Counted from the stretch's first letter, positions 1 through 8,708 are shown. The stretch is DNA of 64,000 nt from Kosakonia sacchari SP1 (GCF_000300455.3 NZ_CP007215.2:1178001-1242000); one strand, 5' to 3'. Notes: generated from the letters alone by a model not told the origin. Program-made: numbers and translations.

Positions 1-80
1 TGCGACAGCGGGGAAACTATACCTGGAAACGCTGACAGGAAGCAAGCCAGAAAAAGGGGCGTTTTGCTGACCGGGCAACA

Positions 81-347
81 TCATGCATCACAGCCACGGT
101 TACGCGCCGCGATGCGATCGCTCATCCATGCAGTGATTTCACTGTGCGCCCACGCCACGTTTTTTCCGCCGAGAGAGATTTGTTTCGGGAAAGCCTCCCG
201 GCTGATGAGGTCGTAAATGGTTGAGCGGGACAGACCGCATAAATGCATCACTTCCGGCAGGCGTAAAAAGCGTTCCTGAATAACGTCAGAAACCGGCATT
301 AACGGCGCGGCAGGGGCAGAAGACGGGGAAGAAAAAGCGGTGTGCAT
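81..347 (-). CDS. AlpA/Vis-type phage transcriptional regulator
   Basis: This 88-residue protein has the AlpA-family winged helix-turn-helix: the segment RLPEVMHLCGLSRSTIYDLI at about residues 28-47, followed by a basic-aromatic wing around KNVAWAHSEI. P4 Vis is also 88 aa and belongs to this family; it acts as excisionase and represses int and the late promoter region. The gene is divergent from the Sid-like gene, as vis is from sid in P4, with the iteron cluster between them. The family call is firm. The specific Vis role is inferred from position and length. Confidence 0.85.
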   Translation of the reverse strand: MHTAFSSPSSAPAAPLMPVSDVIQERFLRLPEVMHLCGLSRSTIYDLISREAFPKQISLGGKNVAWAHSEITAWMSDRIAARNRGCDA

Positions 348-635
348 CGGGCTACCTCATAATGTCCATACAGTGCCGGTCGTGTCTTTCCGGCTTCGGG
401 TAGCGCTCTATTTTGTGAATAAAAACGGAGAATGCAACAGGGGAAAAACGGGCTAACGCCAGTTAATTGCCGCTCGAAAAATGAGCATGTGATGAATATA
501 GGGCAATATAGATGAATAGTGGGCAGGAGGTTAAAAATGATACAGGTAAATATTATTCTGCCTATTGATTCCCTGTTATTAACAGGAAGAAAAAAGTAAA
601 AAAATAACAGCGGCAAATGCGTGACATAGAAGTGC

Positions 636-731
636 GGTGAACAGTAGTGAACAGTCGGTGAACACTTAATTTCTCAACTGTTCACCATTTAACTTACTGT
701 ATTACTTATTCTTTTATTTTTCAGTGAACAG
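636..731. repeat. P4 alpha-type iteron cluster (putative satellite replication origin, ori/crr)
   Basis: Five copies of the octamer GGTGAACA or its one-base variant AGTGAACA lie in about 95 bp: 636-643, 646-653, 657-664 and 723-730 on the plus strand and 679-686 inverted (TGTTCACC). GGTGAACA is the type I repeat bound by the P4 alpha primase-helicase in ori and crr. The intervening DNA is AT-rich (about 687-722), as expected for unwinding. The alpha gene itself is not in the window and should lie to the left. I cannot tell ori from crr without it. Confidence 0.75.
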
Positions 732-817
732 AGTGAAGAGTTAACTACAGAAAAACAAACAGAAAGAGGGGTTTCCGGAGACCTCTTTCTGGCGAGCCAT
801 TTTTTTCAGCGGGTTTC

Positions 818-835
818 TGTGCCATCCCGGCCACA
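818..835 (+). promoter_or_regulatory. Ogr/Delta activator box of the sid operon
   Basis: The sequence TGT-N12-ACA is an exact match to the binding site of P2 Ogr and P4 Delta, which sits about 55 bp upstream of the transcription start of P2/P4 late promoters. That would put the start near 880, ahead of the ATG at 908 but downstream of the GTG at 857. This supports choosing the ATG for the Sid-like gene. Confidence 0.75.
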
Positions 836-907
836 ACTGCAATCAGTCGTATCGTTGTGCAGGGCGCGGCAGAATACGCTCAGGTTGACAACACAGAGAG
901 CCCCGCC

Positions 908-1705
908 ATGAAAACTGAACTGATTACCGCCGTGATGAAAACCCTCGGCAGCACCCAGGACGCGAAAACCCGCACCGCTATCGACAGCGCCCTCGACGCC
1001 ATGAATAAAAAGGCCAGTGAAGAGAGTGCGGTCGCTGTAAATCGTGCCGTTGAGACGTTCAACCAGGCAAAAGCTGCCCACACCGGCAACATGATGAAGC
1101 TGAACGACATCGGCGCGGCCATCACCCGCAGCGAAAAGGAACGTGAGAACGCCCTGACAGAAAGTGCCGAAGCGGAACAGAGCTGGCGCGAGCGTTTCCG
1201 CACCCTGCGCGGCGAAATGACGCCGGAGCTGAAAGCCGAACATGGCAGACGCATTGCCGGTCGTGAGCTGGCGGAGGAGTTCACCGCCCTGATTGCGGAG
1301 CTGGAAACCGATAAATCCCGCGCCATGCTGGCCGCCTGCGCCTCCGGTGAAAAGTATGTGGAGGAACACCGGACAGCGTTTGGCCTGTACGCTCAGAGCG
1401 AATGGGCTGATGCCATGAAGACCATCAGCCCGGCGCTGGTCAGGGCATTCGTGCTGCGTCTGCGCGCGCTGGAAATGCAGCAGACGGAACGCCCGCTCAA
1501 TACCCTGATTCAGGAGCTCGGCGGCCATGTTTCCGTTCAGGCCGGGTTTTACACCTTCGATATGGACGGGGAGCCGGTACTTTCACAGCTTGGCCTGTAC
1601 CGCCCGCCGCTGACCGGCGTGGATATGGCGTTGTATAAAAGCCCGGTGAAGCGAACACTGCTCGCCACACGACTGGCTGAAATGAGAAAGCAGGCGGAGG
1701 GCTGA
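908..1705 (+). CDS. Sid-like capsid size determination protein of P4-type satellite
   Basis: P4 Sid forms an external scaffold that makes P2 procapsids assemble at the small T=4 size. This 265-residue protein resembles Sid (244 aa) from memory in its central part: an AKAAH...N segment, EKERENAL, a WRERFR...ELKAEHGRR stretch, then AGRELAEEF, and a later ALVRA motif. It is largely alpha-helical, with no membrane segment. An upstream in-frame GTG at 857 exists, but the Ogr box at 818-835 and the weak GAGAG ribosome site favour the ATG at 908. The next gene, a Delta-type activator, follows after only 3 bases, the P4 sid-delta order. The call rests on remembered family sequence plus synteny; another annotation name may be used for this family. 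Confidence 0.75.
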   Translation: MKTELITAVMKTLGSTQDAKTRTAIDSALDAMNKKASEESAVAVNRAVETFNQAKAAHTGNMMKLNDIGAAITRSEKERENALTESAEAEQSWRERFRTLRGEMTPELKAEHGRRIAGRELAEEFTALIAELETDKSRAMLAACASGEKYVEEHRTAFGLYAQSEWADAMKTISPALVRAFVLRLRALEMQQTERPLNTLIQELGGHVSVQAGFYTFDMDGEPVLSQLGLYRPPLTGVDMALYKSPVKRTLLATRLAEMRKQAEG

Positions 1706-1708
1706 GCC

Positions 1709-1912
1709 ATGTTTCACTGTCCGTTCTGCAAACAGCCCGCACACGCGCGCACCAGCCGCTATCTGACGGAAAACCTCAAACAGCGCTATCACCAGTGCAT
1801 CAGTATTGAATGCTCGGCCACGTTCCGCACCACCGAGACGCTCGACAGCGTGATACGCAGACCGGCCATGCCGGAAAATGAGAGCTTGCAGGCAGATATT
1901 CAGCAGCAATAA
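1709..1912 (+). CDS. Ogr/Delta-family zinc-finger late activator
   Basis: A 67-residue single-domain member of the Ogr/Delta family. It starts MFHCPFCK, contains a TSRYLTENLKQRYHQC core, and has the four cysteines of the zinc site (HCPFC near the start, CISIEC near residue 30). P2 Ogr is 72 aa; P4 Delta is a double-length version, so this gene is Ogr-sized although it sits in the Delta position. These proteins bind TGT-N12-ACA boxes and contact the RNA polymerase alpha subunit. The gene is expected to activate its own operon through the box at 818-835 and possibly helper late promoters. It is a close relative of the second copy at 19819-20013. Confidence 0.92.
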   Translation: MFHCPFCKQPAHARTSRYLTENLKQRYHQCISIECSATFRTTETLDSVIRRPAMPENESLQADIQQQ

Positions 1913-2142
1913 TTCCCCGAAAATATCCCGATTTATGTGCGCCGGTACGCGTTACCGGCTGCGCTCTCTGTACCCCGAAAAAAAGCAAAAAATCCCGTTA
2001 TTTTTTCGAAAAATACACTGCATGCATCAGTTGCATTTAATTGCATTTATTTCTCTGCACTTTTGAACCTCGCCCACGCCAGTACTGGCACGGCCTGAGT
2101 CCGGTCATGCATCTGCATTTAAACCGCCCTGCAAAGCGGGCA
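1913..2142. other. psu position: no gene recognised
   Basis: In P4 the psu gene lies between delta and cos. Here the interval is only about 230 bp and holds no convincing reading frame. It contains a short hairpin with arms GCCGGTA/TACCGGC at 1941-1959. The part just before cos (about 2070-2142) looks like the conserved P2/P4 cos flank rather than coding DNA. Confidence 0.5.
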
Positions 2143-2161
2143 GGCGAGGCGGGGAAAGCAC
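2143..2161 (+). other. P2/P4 cohesive-end site (cos)
   Basis: The 19-nt sequence GGCGAGGCGGGGAAAGCAC is identical, from memory, to the cohesive end of P2 and P4. It marks where a P2-type terminase (gpP/gpM) would cut satellite DNA for packaging. Its presence shows the satellite is adapted to helpers with a P2-type packaging specificity. It lies between the delta-type gene and the defence cargo, the usual place in P4-like elements. Confidence 0.9.
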
Positions 2162-2283
2162 TGCGCGCCATGTAGTGATACTTAATTAAATATTGATTAA
2201 GGCTGGTTAAATGATCATCTATGGACTTGTGTCATTTTGATTCAAAATAAGACCAATCTGAAATAGTATTGAATGGCTCACCT

Positions 2284-3231
2284 ATGGATAGTGTAGAAAA
2301 GCTCAAATTGATTGACTGGAAAGAGTTAATCGTTAATAAACATACTTGGATTGAATCAAGATTGGTAAATCACCCCTCAGATACTGACGCCAAGATTGTA
2401 TCTAGGATCTTTACCATCCCTTTCAGCGGTGTTATTCAAGAGCATCAGCCTTTAGTTGACTCGATGGCCGATGCAATTGAACATTACGTATTTGATAAAG
2501 AGGCTTTAAGTAAAATGAAGGCCGAGGGGGTCACTCCCTTTAGAAAGGCTGCTCAGTTCTTCGGCGACACAAACCCAGTTAAGGATGGCAAATACGGTGA
2601 ATTGCTTCTCTATATCCTGTCAGAAGCTATACTAAATACACCAATGGTTTCACATAAAATCACTAGCTTAAGTAACTTAAATGATCAAGTTAAAGGTGGT
2701 GATGGTGTTTTTTTTGGCGTATATAGAAATAATTTATCAATATTAATTGGTGAGTCAAAGATTTATAAGAGTTTTAGCGGCGCATTGGACAGCGCATTCG
2801 ATTCGCTTGATCGATTCACTAGAAGCTATACCAATGGTGCTCTAGGGCATGAACTTTTCATGGCTAGAACTAATGTTTCAAATAATTTTGACTTTGAGAC
2901 TATGGAATTAATATATAGAGCTTTTACTCCCGGAGATGAAATTTATTCTGAGTGTGTTAAAACTCATCCGGTCTTACTTGTTTTTGAAGATAATGAAATA
3001 AAGAAAATTGAAGAGAAGGCAGTTAATAAGTCCGAAGCGGAAAATCTTTTTAATGTATGGCTTACCACAAAAAAAAAGGCAATCAAAGCTGCGATTGATG
3101 AGAGATTAGCGAAATATCCAAACGTGAAACCATGTTTCTTGGACTTCTTTTTAATACCAATGACAGATGTGGGGGAGTTTAAAAAATCGTTGTATAGGGC
3201 TATCCATGGAATAGACTATAAAGAAAATTAA
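2284..3231 (+). CDS. hamA: Hachiman defence protein HamA (DUF1837 nuclease)
   Basis: HamA is the effector nuclease of the two-gene Hachiman anti-phage system. Numbering from the ATG at 2284 (315 aa), the sequence shows a PD-(D/E)XK-like array: a GKYGELLLY segment with E106, a KGGDGVFF segment with D140, and GESK with E157 and K159. That E-x-K layout matches the catalytic pair reported for HamA. A TTG codon at 2269 would add five residues; neither start has a strong ribosome site. The gene and its partner are AT-rich compared with the backbone, which points to transfer. HamB begins 18 bp downstream. Identity rests on motif layout, size and partner gene. Confidence 0.87.
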   Translation: MDSVEKLKLIDWKELIVNKHTWIESRLVNHPSDTDAKIVSRIFTIPFSGVIQEHQPLVDSMADAIEHYVFDKEALSKMKAEGVTPFRKAAQFFGDTNPVKDGKYGELLLYILSEAILNTPMVSHKITSLSNLNDQVKGGDGVFFGVYRNNLSILIGESKIYKSFSGALDSAFDSLDRFTRSYTNGALGHELFMARTNVSNNFDFETMELIYRAFTPGDEIYSECVKTHPVLLVFEDNEIKKIEEKAVNKSEAENLFNVWLTTKKKAIKAAIDERLAKYPNVKPCFLDFFLIPMTDVGEFKKSLYRAIHGIDYKEN

Positions 3232-3249
3232 AATCTTTTAGGAGCGGAT

Positions 3250-5907
3250 ATGAGTGAGAGCACTGCGACCACAGCGATTAATCATAAAGACTTTACAACG
3301 GTTTTTAATTCCTTAATTGAACATCTCTTCTTGAGGAACCGAGGAGAAGGACAAAAAATAGATCTTTCTGATGAAGCAATTAGGAGGGCTACTTGGCTTG
3401 CTTCATTAGGTTCGTCAGGCAATGAAAATGATAAGAATATAGCAAGTGCTTTTGGTACTCTACTTTATTTGTATGATATGAACAATGAATTATATATAAA
3501 AGCCTGTTATGTCTTGCAATCTAGAGCAGGTAATATAGTTTCAGCGAAGCATCTGGCAGGTCTCTTTGATGAAGAAAATTTTTTAAAGCATTTTAGCGTC
3601 TCACTAGATTTTGAACTGGTAAATCAAAAATATTTACTTGAAAAGAAAATTCCAGGTGAAAATCCAATTTATTTTACGCATTTTCAAAGGGATTTATGGG
3701 ATAAACTAGAGAATGGTGAAAACGTTGCCGTATCTGCACCCACTTCTGCAGGTAAGTCATTTGTAATCAAAAAATATATTTATGAGCATGTACTAAAAAG
3801 TAATCATGGCTATTTTGTTTATGTTGTTCCCTCCAAGGCACTCATAAATCAAGTTGGCAACGAGATGTCACGAGAATTAAAAGATATTGCTATTGTGATG
3901 ACAACTTACAAGCCCTTGGAAGAAGATAAACTAAAGGTTGTATATGTATTAACGCCTGAAAGATGCATGAGGTTATTGGATGAAAAAAATAACAAGGAGC
4001 CTGAGATAGTTTTCTTTGATGAAATACAAAACATTGAGGACAACAGTAGAGGTAATGTTTTTGAGAATATTATTTATAGAATGACTAGTCTGTGGAGGTC
4101 AACGCAATTTATCATGGCTGGGCCATATATAAATAATTTACATGAATCACTTGGTAAAGTTGTTGATATTAATTTGGTCGAACAAAAAACTTCAGCAACA
4201 CCTGTTTTACAGTTAAAAGTAATTCTAACAGTTCATAAACAAAAGAAAAGCGTTAGTTATAAACTAATTAGTCCTGTTGGAGAAACAGTATTAGGTGAAT
4301 ACAACATTGGTAAGGCTCTATATAGCAAGCTCGCCTCTTCAAAAGGGACAGCTCTAAGATATATAACTTCAATTTTGGACTCTAAAGAGCAAAATATAAT
4401 ATATGCTCCTAAAAAGAATTTGGCAGAAGGATGGGCATTAGCTATATCAAAAACAGATGATGAAGAACTTGAGGATAATGAGTCTGATTTTATATATGAC
4501 GAAAGAATAGAGGATTTATGTTCCTTTTTAGAGAGGGAAATTCATCCTCTCTATTCCCTTGTAAGAAGTTTAAAAAAAGGTGTTGCTTTTCATCATGGTG
4601 GTTTATTAGATGTGGCCAGGCTTGAAGTAGAGGATCTTTTTTCGGATGGGGTAATAAAAAACTTAGTATGTACTTCTACCTTATTACAAGGGGTTAACCT
4701 TCCTGCAGATAGAATGATCGTAATCTCACCTAAAATTGGAGATTATGAGTTATCTCACTTTGATTTCCTAAATTTAATTGGTCGAGCCGGTAGGATTAAT
4801 ACATCGTTATATGGGGAGATTTTTTGCATACAACTAGTTGATGAAGAATGGGCTGAGGGAAAAATTGATTCAAATGAAATAAAAGAAATACAATCTGCAG
4901 TTCTAAAAAAACTGAATGAGCATGGCGAATCTGTTGTTAGTTATATTGATATATATAGTAATGATATAATAGATAATCAAGGTGATTATAAGGCTATCAA
5001 TTTAGCGTCATATTTGAGAAGCCAATTTTTAGTTGATAGATTGCATTATGAAAAAATAATAGAAAACTCAAATCTGACAACGAACCAAATTAGAGTAATG
5101 ACTAACAGGCTTGAGGCTTTAGAGGATGATTTAAAGATCCCAAAAGATATTCTTTATAAAAATCCATTTATTGATCCTTTATTGATTGATCAACTATATT
5201 TTTTGGTTGAGACTGAAGGTGTTAATAACTGGCTTATGGACAGGTATCCGGGAACCAAATCTGGTTCGTCGGATTTTAATGTAGACTTCAAAGATATGAA
5301 TTACTATAACCAATATAAAAGCATAATTGTGCGCATGAATGATATTTTTAATATTGAAACGGAAATCAACTTTAAAGAAGATGGCATAACCAGGAAGACA
5401 AAGCATTATGTTTCAATTTTCAAATTAATTAATGACTCTCACAAATGGATGCAGGGAAGGAATTATAGATATTTTATTGATAATATGGTTAAGATTAAAT
5501 TAAATAGTAGGAATATAACTGTTGACTATAAAAAAATTGATGGTATTACTAATTTTGTAACTACACACATTAATACTAATCTTACATTTATTTTAGTTAA
5601 GTATCTTTCACTATGGTCGGATGTTATAAGTTCTTTTATGTCCGAGAATGAACGTACTGAAAAAGCTTTTTTTCTAAATCTTTCATCAATGTTAGAAATG
5701 GGGAGCTATGATCCCCAAGTTCTGGAAGTGATGGCTTATGGAATAAATAGAAGCACTGCAATTGAATTATTGAGAAACGAAAGAATAAGAGATGGCCAAA
5801 CAACAGAGCAGTTTTTATCACAGTACAATTTAGAAAAACTTTCACCATTACACCGGAAGTACTTGCAAAGGGCAGGTTTTGGTTCTTCAAGAACAAAAAA
5901 TAATTAG
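3250..5907 (+). CDS. hamB: Hachiman defence helicase HamB
   Basis: An 885-residue superfamily 2, Ski2-like helicase. Visible motifs are the Q-motif region FQRDLWDKL (about 145-153), Walker A APTSAGKS (163-170), motif Ia VPSKALINQ (193-201), TPER (235-238), Walker B DEIQ (257-260), HHGG near 449, STLLQGVNLPADR near 475-487, and motif VI NLIGRAGR (508-515). The C-terminal third has no clear motif and is presumably the region specific to HamB. In published work HamB is an ATP-dependent DNA helicase that senses phage or damaged DNA and releases HamA. A good ribosome site (TTTAGGAG) precedes the ATG. The stop overlaps the convergent integrase stop by a few bases. Strongly AT-rich. Confidence 0.9.
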   Translation: MSESTATTAINHKDFTTVFNSLIEHLFLRNRGEGQKIDLSDEAIRRATWLASLGSSGNENDKNIASAFGTLLYLYDMNNELYIKACYVLQSRAGNIVSAKHLAGLFDEENFLKHFSVSLDFELVNQKYLLEKKIPGENPIYFTHFQRDLWDKLENGENVAVSAPTSAGKSFVIKKYIYEHVLKSNHGYFVYVVPSKALINQVGNEMSRELKDIAIVMTTYKPLEEDKLKVVYVLTPERCMRLLDEKNNKEPEIVFFDEIQNIEDNSRGNVFENIIYRMTSLWRSTQFIMAGPYINNLHESLGKVVDINLVEQKTSATPVLQLKVILTVHKQKKSVSYKLISPVGETVLGEYNIGKALYSKLASSKGTALRYITSILDSKEQNIIYAPKKNLAEGWALAISKTDDEELEDNESDFIYDERIEDLCSFLEREIHPLYSLVRSLKKGVAFHHGGLLDVARLEVEDLFSDGVIKNLVCTSTLLQGVNLPADRMIVISPKIGDYELSHFDFLNLIGRAGRINTSLYGEIFCIQLVDEEWAEGKIDSNEIKEIQSAVLKKLNEHGESVVSYIDIYSNDIIDNQGDYKAINLASYLRSQFLVDRLHYEKIIENSNLTTNQIRVMTNRLEALEDDLKIPKDILYKNPFIDPLLIDQLYFLVETEGVNNWLMDRYPGTKSGSSDFNVDFKDMNYYNQYKSIIVRMNDIFNIETEINFKEDGITRKTKHYVSIFKLINDSHKWMQGRNYRYFIDNMVKIKLNSRNITVDYKKIDGITNFVTTHINTNLTFILVKYLSLWSDVISSFMSENERTEKAFFLNLSSMLEMGSYDPQVLEVMAYGINRSTAIELLRNERIRDGQTTEQFLSQYNLEKLSPLHRKYLQRAGFGSSRTKNN

Positions 5908-7112
5908 CTATCTCTTTTTTTGATGACTTTTTCGATATGATTTCCCCACCAGGCAAGTAATTCTTGCCTTTGTGGGAGATAAGTGGAGCGATTATAAGCT
6001 CTACGTATCTCATTCTTATCAATATGCGCTAAAGCAGCTTCAATTACATCTGAATTAAACTCAGCTTCGTTCATGCATGTGCTGGCTATAGAACGCAAGC
6101 CATGTGCAACAAGTCTTCCACCATAACCAATTCTCTTTAGAGCAGCATTAGCAGTTTGGCTATTCATTGGTTGCTTTGGGTCATTCCTGCTAGGGAAAAC
6201 ATGCTCGCGATGTGCGCTGATAGGTTTCATCACCTCTAGAATCTCTAATGCCTGAGGCGATAAAGGAACAATGTGCTCGCGCTTAGCCTTCATCCGCTCT
6301 GCTGGAATTGTCCAGAGCTTTGCATCAAGATCTATCTCAGCCCATCGAGCACCAGAAGCCTCAGAGGGGCGAACAAGTGTTAAGAGTTGCCATTCAATCA
6401 GGCAACGAGTCGGAACGGATAAATTAGACATAACCAGAGAGCGCATTAGCTTTGGCAGTTCTTCTGGTCGCAATGTCGGCATGTTCTGCTTTTTGGGTTT
6501 TTCAAAGGCCATACCGACACCTGATGCCGGATTAGCATCAATCAGACCGGTATTAACTGCATAAATCATTATCTCATTAATGCGCTGTACCAAGCGGCGA
6601 ACCGTCTCTAGCGCACCACGCGCTTTGATTGGCTCCAGGGCTTCAACAATTGTTCTGGCTTTAATCTCTTGAACAGGTATAGCTCCGATAGCTGGGAAAA
6701 CGTCTTTGTCCAAAGAGCGCCAAATGTCTTTCGCATAGTCTTCTGTGACGCTCTTGCTTTTAATCTGGAACCAGTTAGCGGCCACAGTTGAGAAAATGCT
6801 GTCCAGCTCAATCTGGCGTTGTTCTGATGCTTGCTCTTGCTGCTGCTGTGGATCTGTGCCTTGCGCGAGTGTAGTCAAATGCTGGTCGCGCATCTGGCGA
6901 GCTGCTGCGAGCGTAAGGGCAGGGTATGAACCGAGACTTAGATTAGTTCGGCTGCTGCTTCCCGGTCGTTGATAACGGAAGCGCCACAGTTTTTTCCCAG
7001 AGGTTTTGACGAGCAGGAATAGGCCATCACCATCATGAAGCGTGAAGTCTTTTTCGCGGGGCTTAGCTTTGAGGATTTCGTTGTTAGTGAGGGGGCGTGT
7101 AATGCGCGCCAT
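5904..7112 (-). CDS. int: P4-type tyrosine integrase of the satellite prophage
   Basis: A 402-residue phage integrase. The N-terminal part has the DUF4102 arm-binding domain of P4-type integrases (ITRPLTNNEI, then DGDGLFLLV...KLWRFRY). The catalytic domain shows R248 (LVRPSEASG), the H337-x-x-R340 motif (HGLRS) and two C-terminal tyrosines, Y373 and Y378, in AYNRSTY; I do not decide which is catalytic. The gene lies directly beside the 3' end of ssrA, the usual arrangement for integrases that insert into that site. A 15-bp inverted repeat lies just upstream of the start. Confidence 0.95.
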   Translation of the reverse strand: MARITRPLTNNEILKAKPREKDFTLHDGDGLFLLVKTSGKKLWRFRYQRPGSSSRTNLSLGSYPALTLAAARQMRDQHLTTLAQGTDPQQQQEQASEQRQIELDSIFSTVAANWFQIKSKSVTEDYAKDIWRSLDKDVFPAIGAIPVQEIKARTIVEALEPIKARGALETVRRLVQRINEIMIYAVNTGLIDANPASGVGMAFEKPKKQNMPTLRPEELPKLMRSLVMSNLSVPTRCLIEWQLLTLVRPSEASGARWAEIDLDAKLWTIPAERMKAKREHIVPLSPQALEILEVMKPISAHREHVFPSRNDPKQPMNSQTANAALKRIGYGGRLVAHGLRSIASTCMNEAEFNSDVIEAALAHIDKNEIRRAYNRSTYLPQRQELLAWWGNHIEKVIKKRDS

Positions 7113-7130
7113 GTCTGGATCCCTTCCATA

Positions 7131-7184
7131 ATTGGTACACGTTTAATGGACCACAGTATACCGTGTACCTAAACGTGTACCAAT
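7131..7184. promoter_or_regulatory. Inverted repeat upstream of int (operator or Int/Vis binding sites)
   Basis: Two perfect 15-bp arms, ATTGGTACACGTTTA at 7131-7145 and its reverse complement at 7170-7184, flank a 24-bp centre that carries a further GTGTACC copy near 7163-7169. The site lies 19-72 bp before the int start and between int and the attachment region. It could be an operator that controls int or arm-type sites for the recombinase or the Vis-type protein. Confidence 0.6.
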
Positions 7185-7226
7185 TTTCTCTGGATTTAGC
7201 CGGATGACCTCGGACGATTACAGATA

Positions 7227-7262
7227 CAAAAAAGCCCGCAGGGCTTGTGCCGTGCGGGCTTT
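7227..7262 (-). terminator. Rho-independent terminator downstream of ssrA
   Basis: Ten-base arms AAAGCCCGCA (7231-7240... read on plus) and TGCGGGCTTT (7253-7262) form a GC-rich stem; on the minus strand it is followed by a run of T. It lies about 35 bp past the tmRNA 3' end, on the prophage side of the insertion. Confidence 0.75.
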
Positions 7263-7295
7263 CAGGATTTCACCGGACGTATCCGGATCATGAAG

Positions 7296-7659
7296 TGGTG
7301 GAGCTGGCGGGAGTTGAACCCGCGTCCGAAATTCCTACATCCTCGGTACTACATGCTTAGTCCAGTCTTTAATTTCGCTTGCCGGCTGCGGACGGACACG
7401 CCACTAACAAACTAGCCTGATTAGTTTTAACGCTTCAACCCCAGGCAGGGCATCCACGCGATCTCTTTTGGGTTTGACCTCTCTTGATCCCCGTCCTAAG
7501 AGCGGAGGCTAGGGAGAGAGGGCTCTAAGCAGGTTATTAAGCTGCTAAAGCGTAGTTTTCGTCGTTTGCGACTATTTTTTTGCGGCTTTTTACGAGGCCA
7601 ACCGCCCCTCGGCATGCACCTTGGGTTTCGCGAATCCCGTCGAATCCAGAATCAGCCCC
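7296..7659 (-). ncRNA. ssrA: Transfer-messenger RNA (tmRNA)
   Basis: The 364-nt gene matches E. coli tmRNA closely. The 5' end is GGGGCTGATTCTGGATTCGA on the minus strand and the 3' end carries the encoded CCA with the T-arm GTTCAACTC. The tag reading frame at 7534-7569 gives ANDENYALAA followed by TAA TAA. The tmRNA with SmpB rescues ribosomes stalled on broken messages. The 3' end is the insertion target of the satellite prophage, and the gene is left intact. A TATACT -10 element lies near 7675-7680 on the minus strand. Confidence 0.98.
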
Positions 7660-8067
7660 AAAAGTGTGACGGTGAGTATAACAGATTTATGACGTGCCAT
7701 TCCAGTCCATATCATAATGACTTTTGAGGAGGTAAATGTGGTTAGTATTTGTCCGCAGCTATCGAATACGATCATGCCGTATTTGGTATTGCTTTATGCA
7801 AACAAAGCGTTCACACCAGACGGCTAACTTACTAGAGCCTATGGAATTGACCCGATCGTCTGTGGTTGATTGTTCTGTGGTGGTGATTTATGCGCGCACA
7901 AGGAGCACTTAGCTGACCAACTGCACTGGAAAATCTTTCCTGATCTGCGGGGATGTTTGCCAATGTGGAGATCAAAATCGGTGCTGGATTATCTATAAAA
8001 CTATTGAATGAGGTGTTGAGAGGCGTTCTGGGCCCTCTCCCGGCGTGAGAGGGCGAAGCGGGCGTGA
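7660..8067. other. ssrA-smpB intergenic region
   Basis: About 400 bp without a convincing gene. It contains the ssrA promoter near 7675-7705. Near 8032-8052 there is a hairpin, CCCTCTC/GAGAGGG, without a T-run in the smpB direction. The region is longer than I recall for E. coli, but I recognise no element in the rest. Confidence 0.5.
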
Positions 8068-8550
8068 TTAACGCCCGGCATTTTTCATAATGCGTGCTTT
8101 ATCCAACTGCCATTCACGCTCTTTCAGATCGGTGCGCTTGTCGTGCTGTTTCTTACCTTTCGCCACGCCAATTTTCACTTTGCACCAGGCGTTTTTCCAG
8201 TACAGCGACAGCGCCACCACGGTATAACCTTCGCGGTTAATGCGGCCGTAGAGTGAATCGAGTTCGCGCTGGTTAAGCAGCAGTTTGCGTGTGCGAGTCG
8301 GATCGCAAACGTAGTGGCTGGAGGCTACAGTCAGCGGCGTAAAGTTTGCGCCAAACAGAAAGGCTTCGCCGTCTTTCAGAATAACGTAGCTGTCGCCAAT
8401 GTTTGCTTTACCGGCGCGTAAGGATTTTACTTCCCAGCCTTGCAGTGCCAGCCCGGCCTCAAATTCCTCTTCGATAAAGTATTCATGGCGGGCGCGCTTA
8501 TTCAGCGCAATGGTGGCTGAACCTGGTTTATATGCTTTTTTCTTCGTCAT
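8068..8550 (-). CDS. smpB: SsrA-binding protein SmpB
   Basis: A 160-residue protein, the usual length. It shows the beta-barrel core ([20 protein letters not shown], then the [10 protein letters not shown] loop) and the basic C-terminal tail KGKKQHDKR...[12 protein letters not shown], which enters the decoding centre and mRNA channel in place of an anticodon stem. It works with the adjacent tmRNA in trans-translation. Start ATG at 8550. Confidence 0.98.
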   Translation of the reverse strand: MTKKKAYKPGSATIALNKRARHEYFIEEEFEAGLALQGWEVKSLRAGKANIGDSYVILKDGEAFLFGANFTPLTVASSHYVCDPTRTRKLLLNQRELDSLYGRINREGYTVVALSLYWKNAWCKVKIGVAKGKKQHDKRTDLKEREWQLDKARIMKNAGR

Positions 8551-8708
8551 AGTGTCGTGAAGCCATCCGGTAATCTGATATCTGAAACTGACCTCATTGC
8601 GTCCTGTGAGGTTTAGCCGGTTATCTTAGCATGAGTTAGGGCATTGCGTTTTCCTTTCAACCTGGGGAAATGGTATTATTTGACGATTGTGTGAACGCGG
8701 AAAACGAT

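Noticed and set aside
857-907. Longer Sid-like protein from the GTG at 857
   Set aside because: The predicted transcription start from the Ogr box lies downstream of this codon.
806-1528. 240-codon frame opposite the Sid-like gene
   Set aside because: It has no ribosome site or family, and covers the Ogr box and late promoter.
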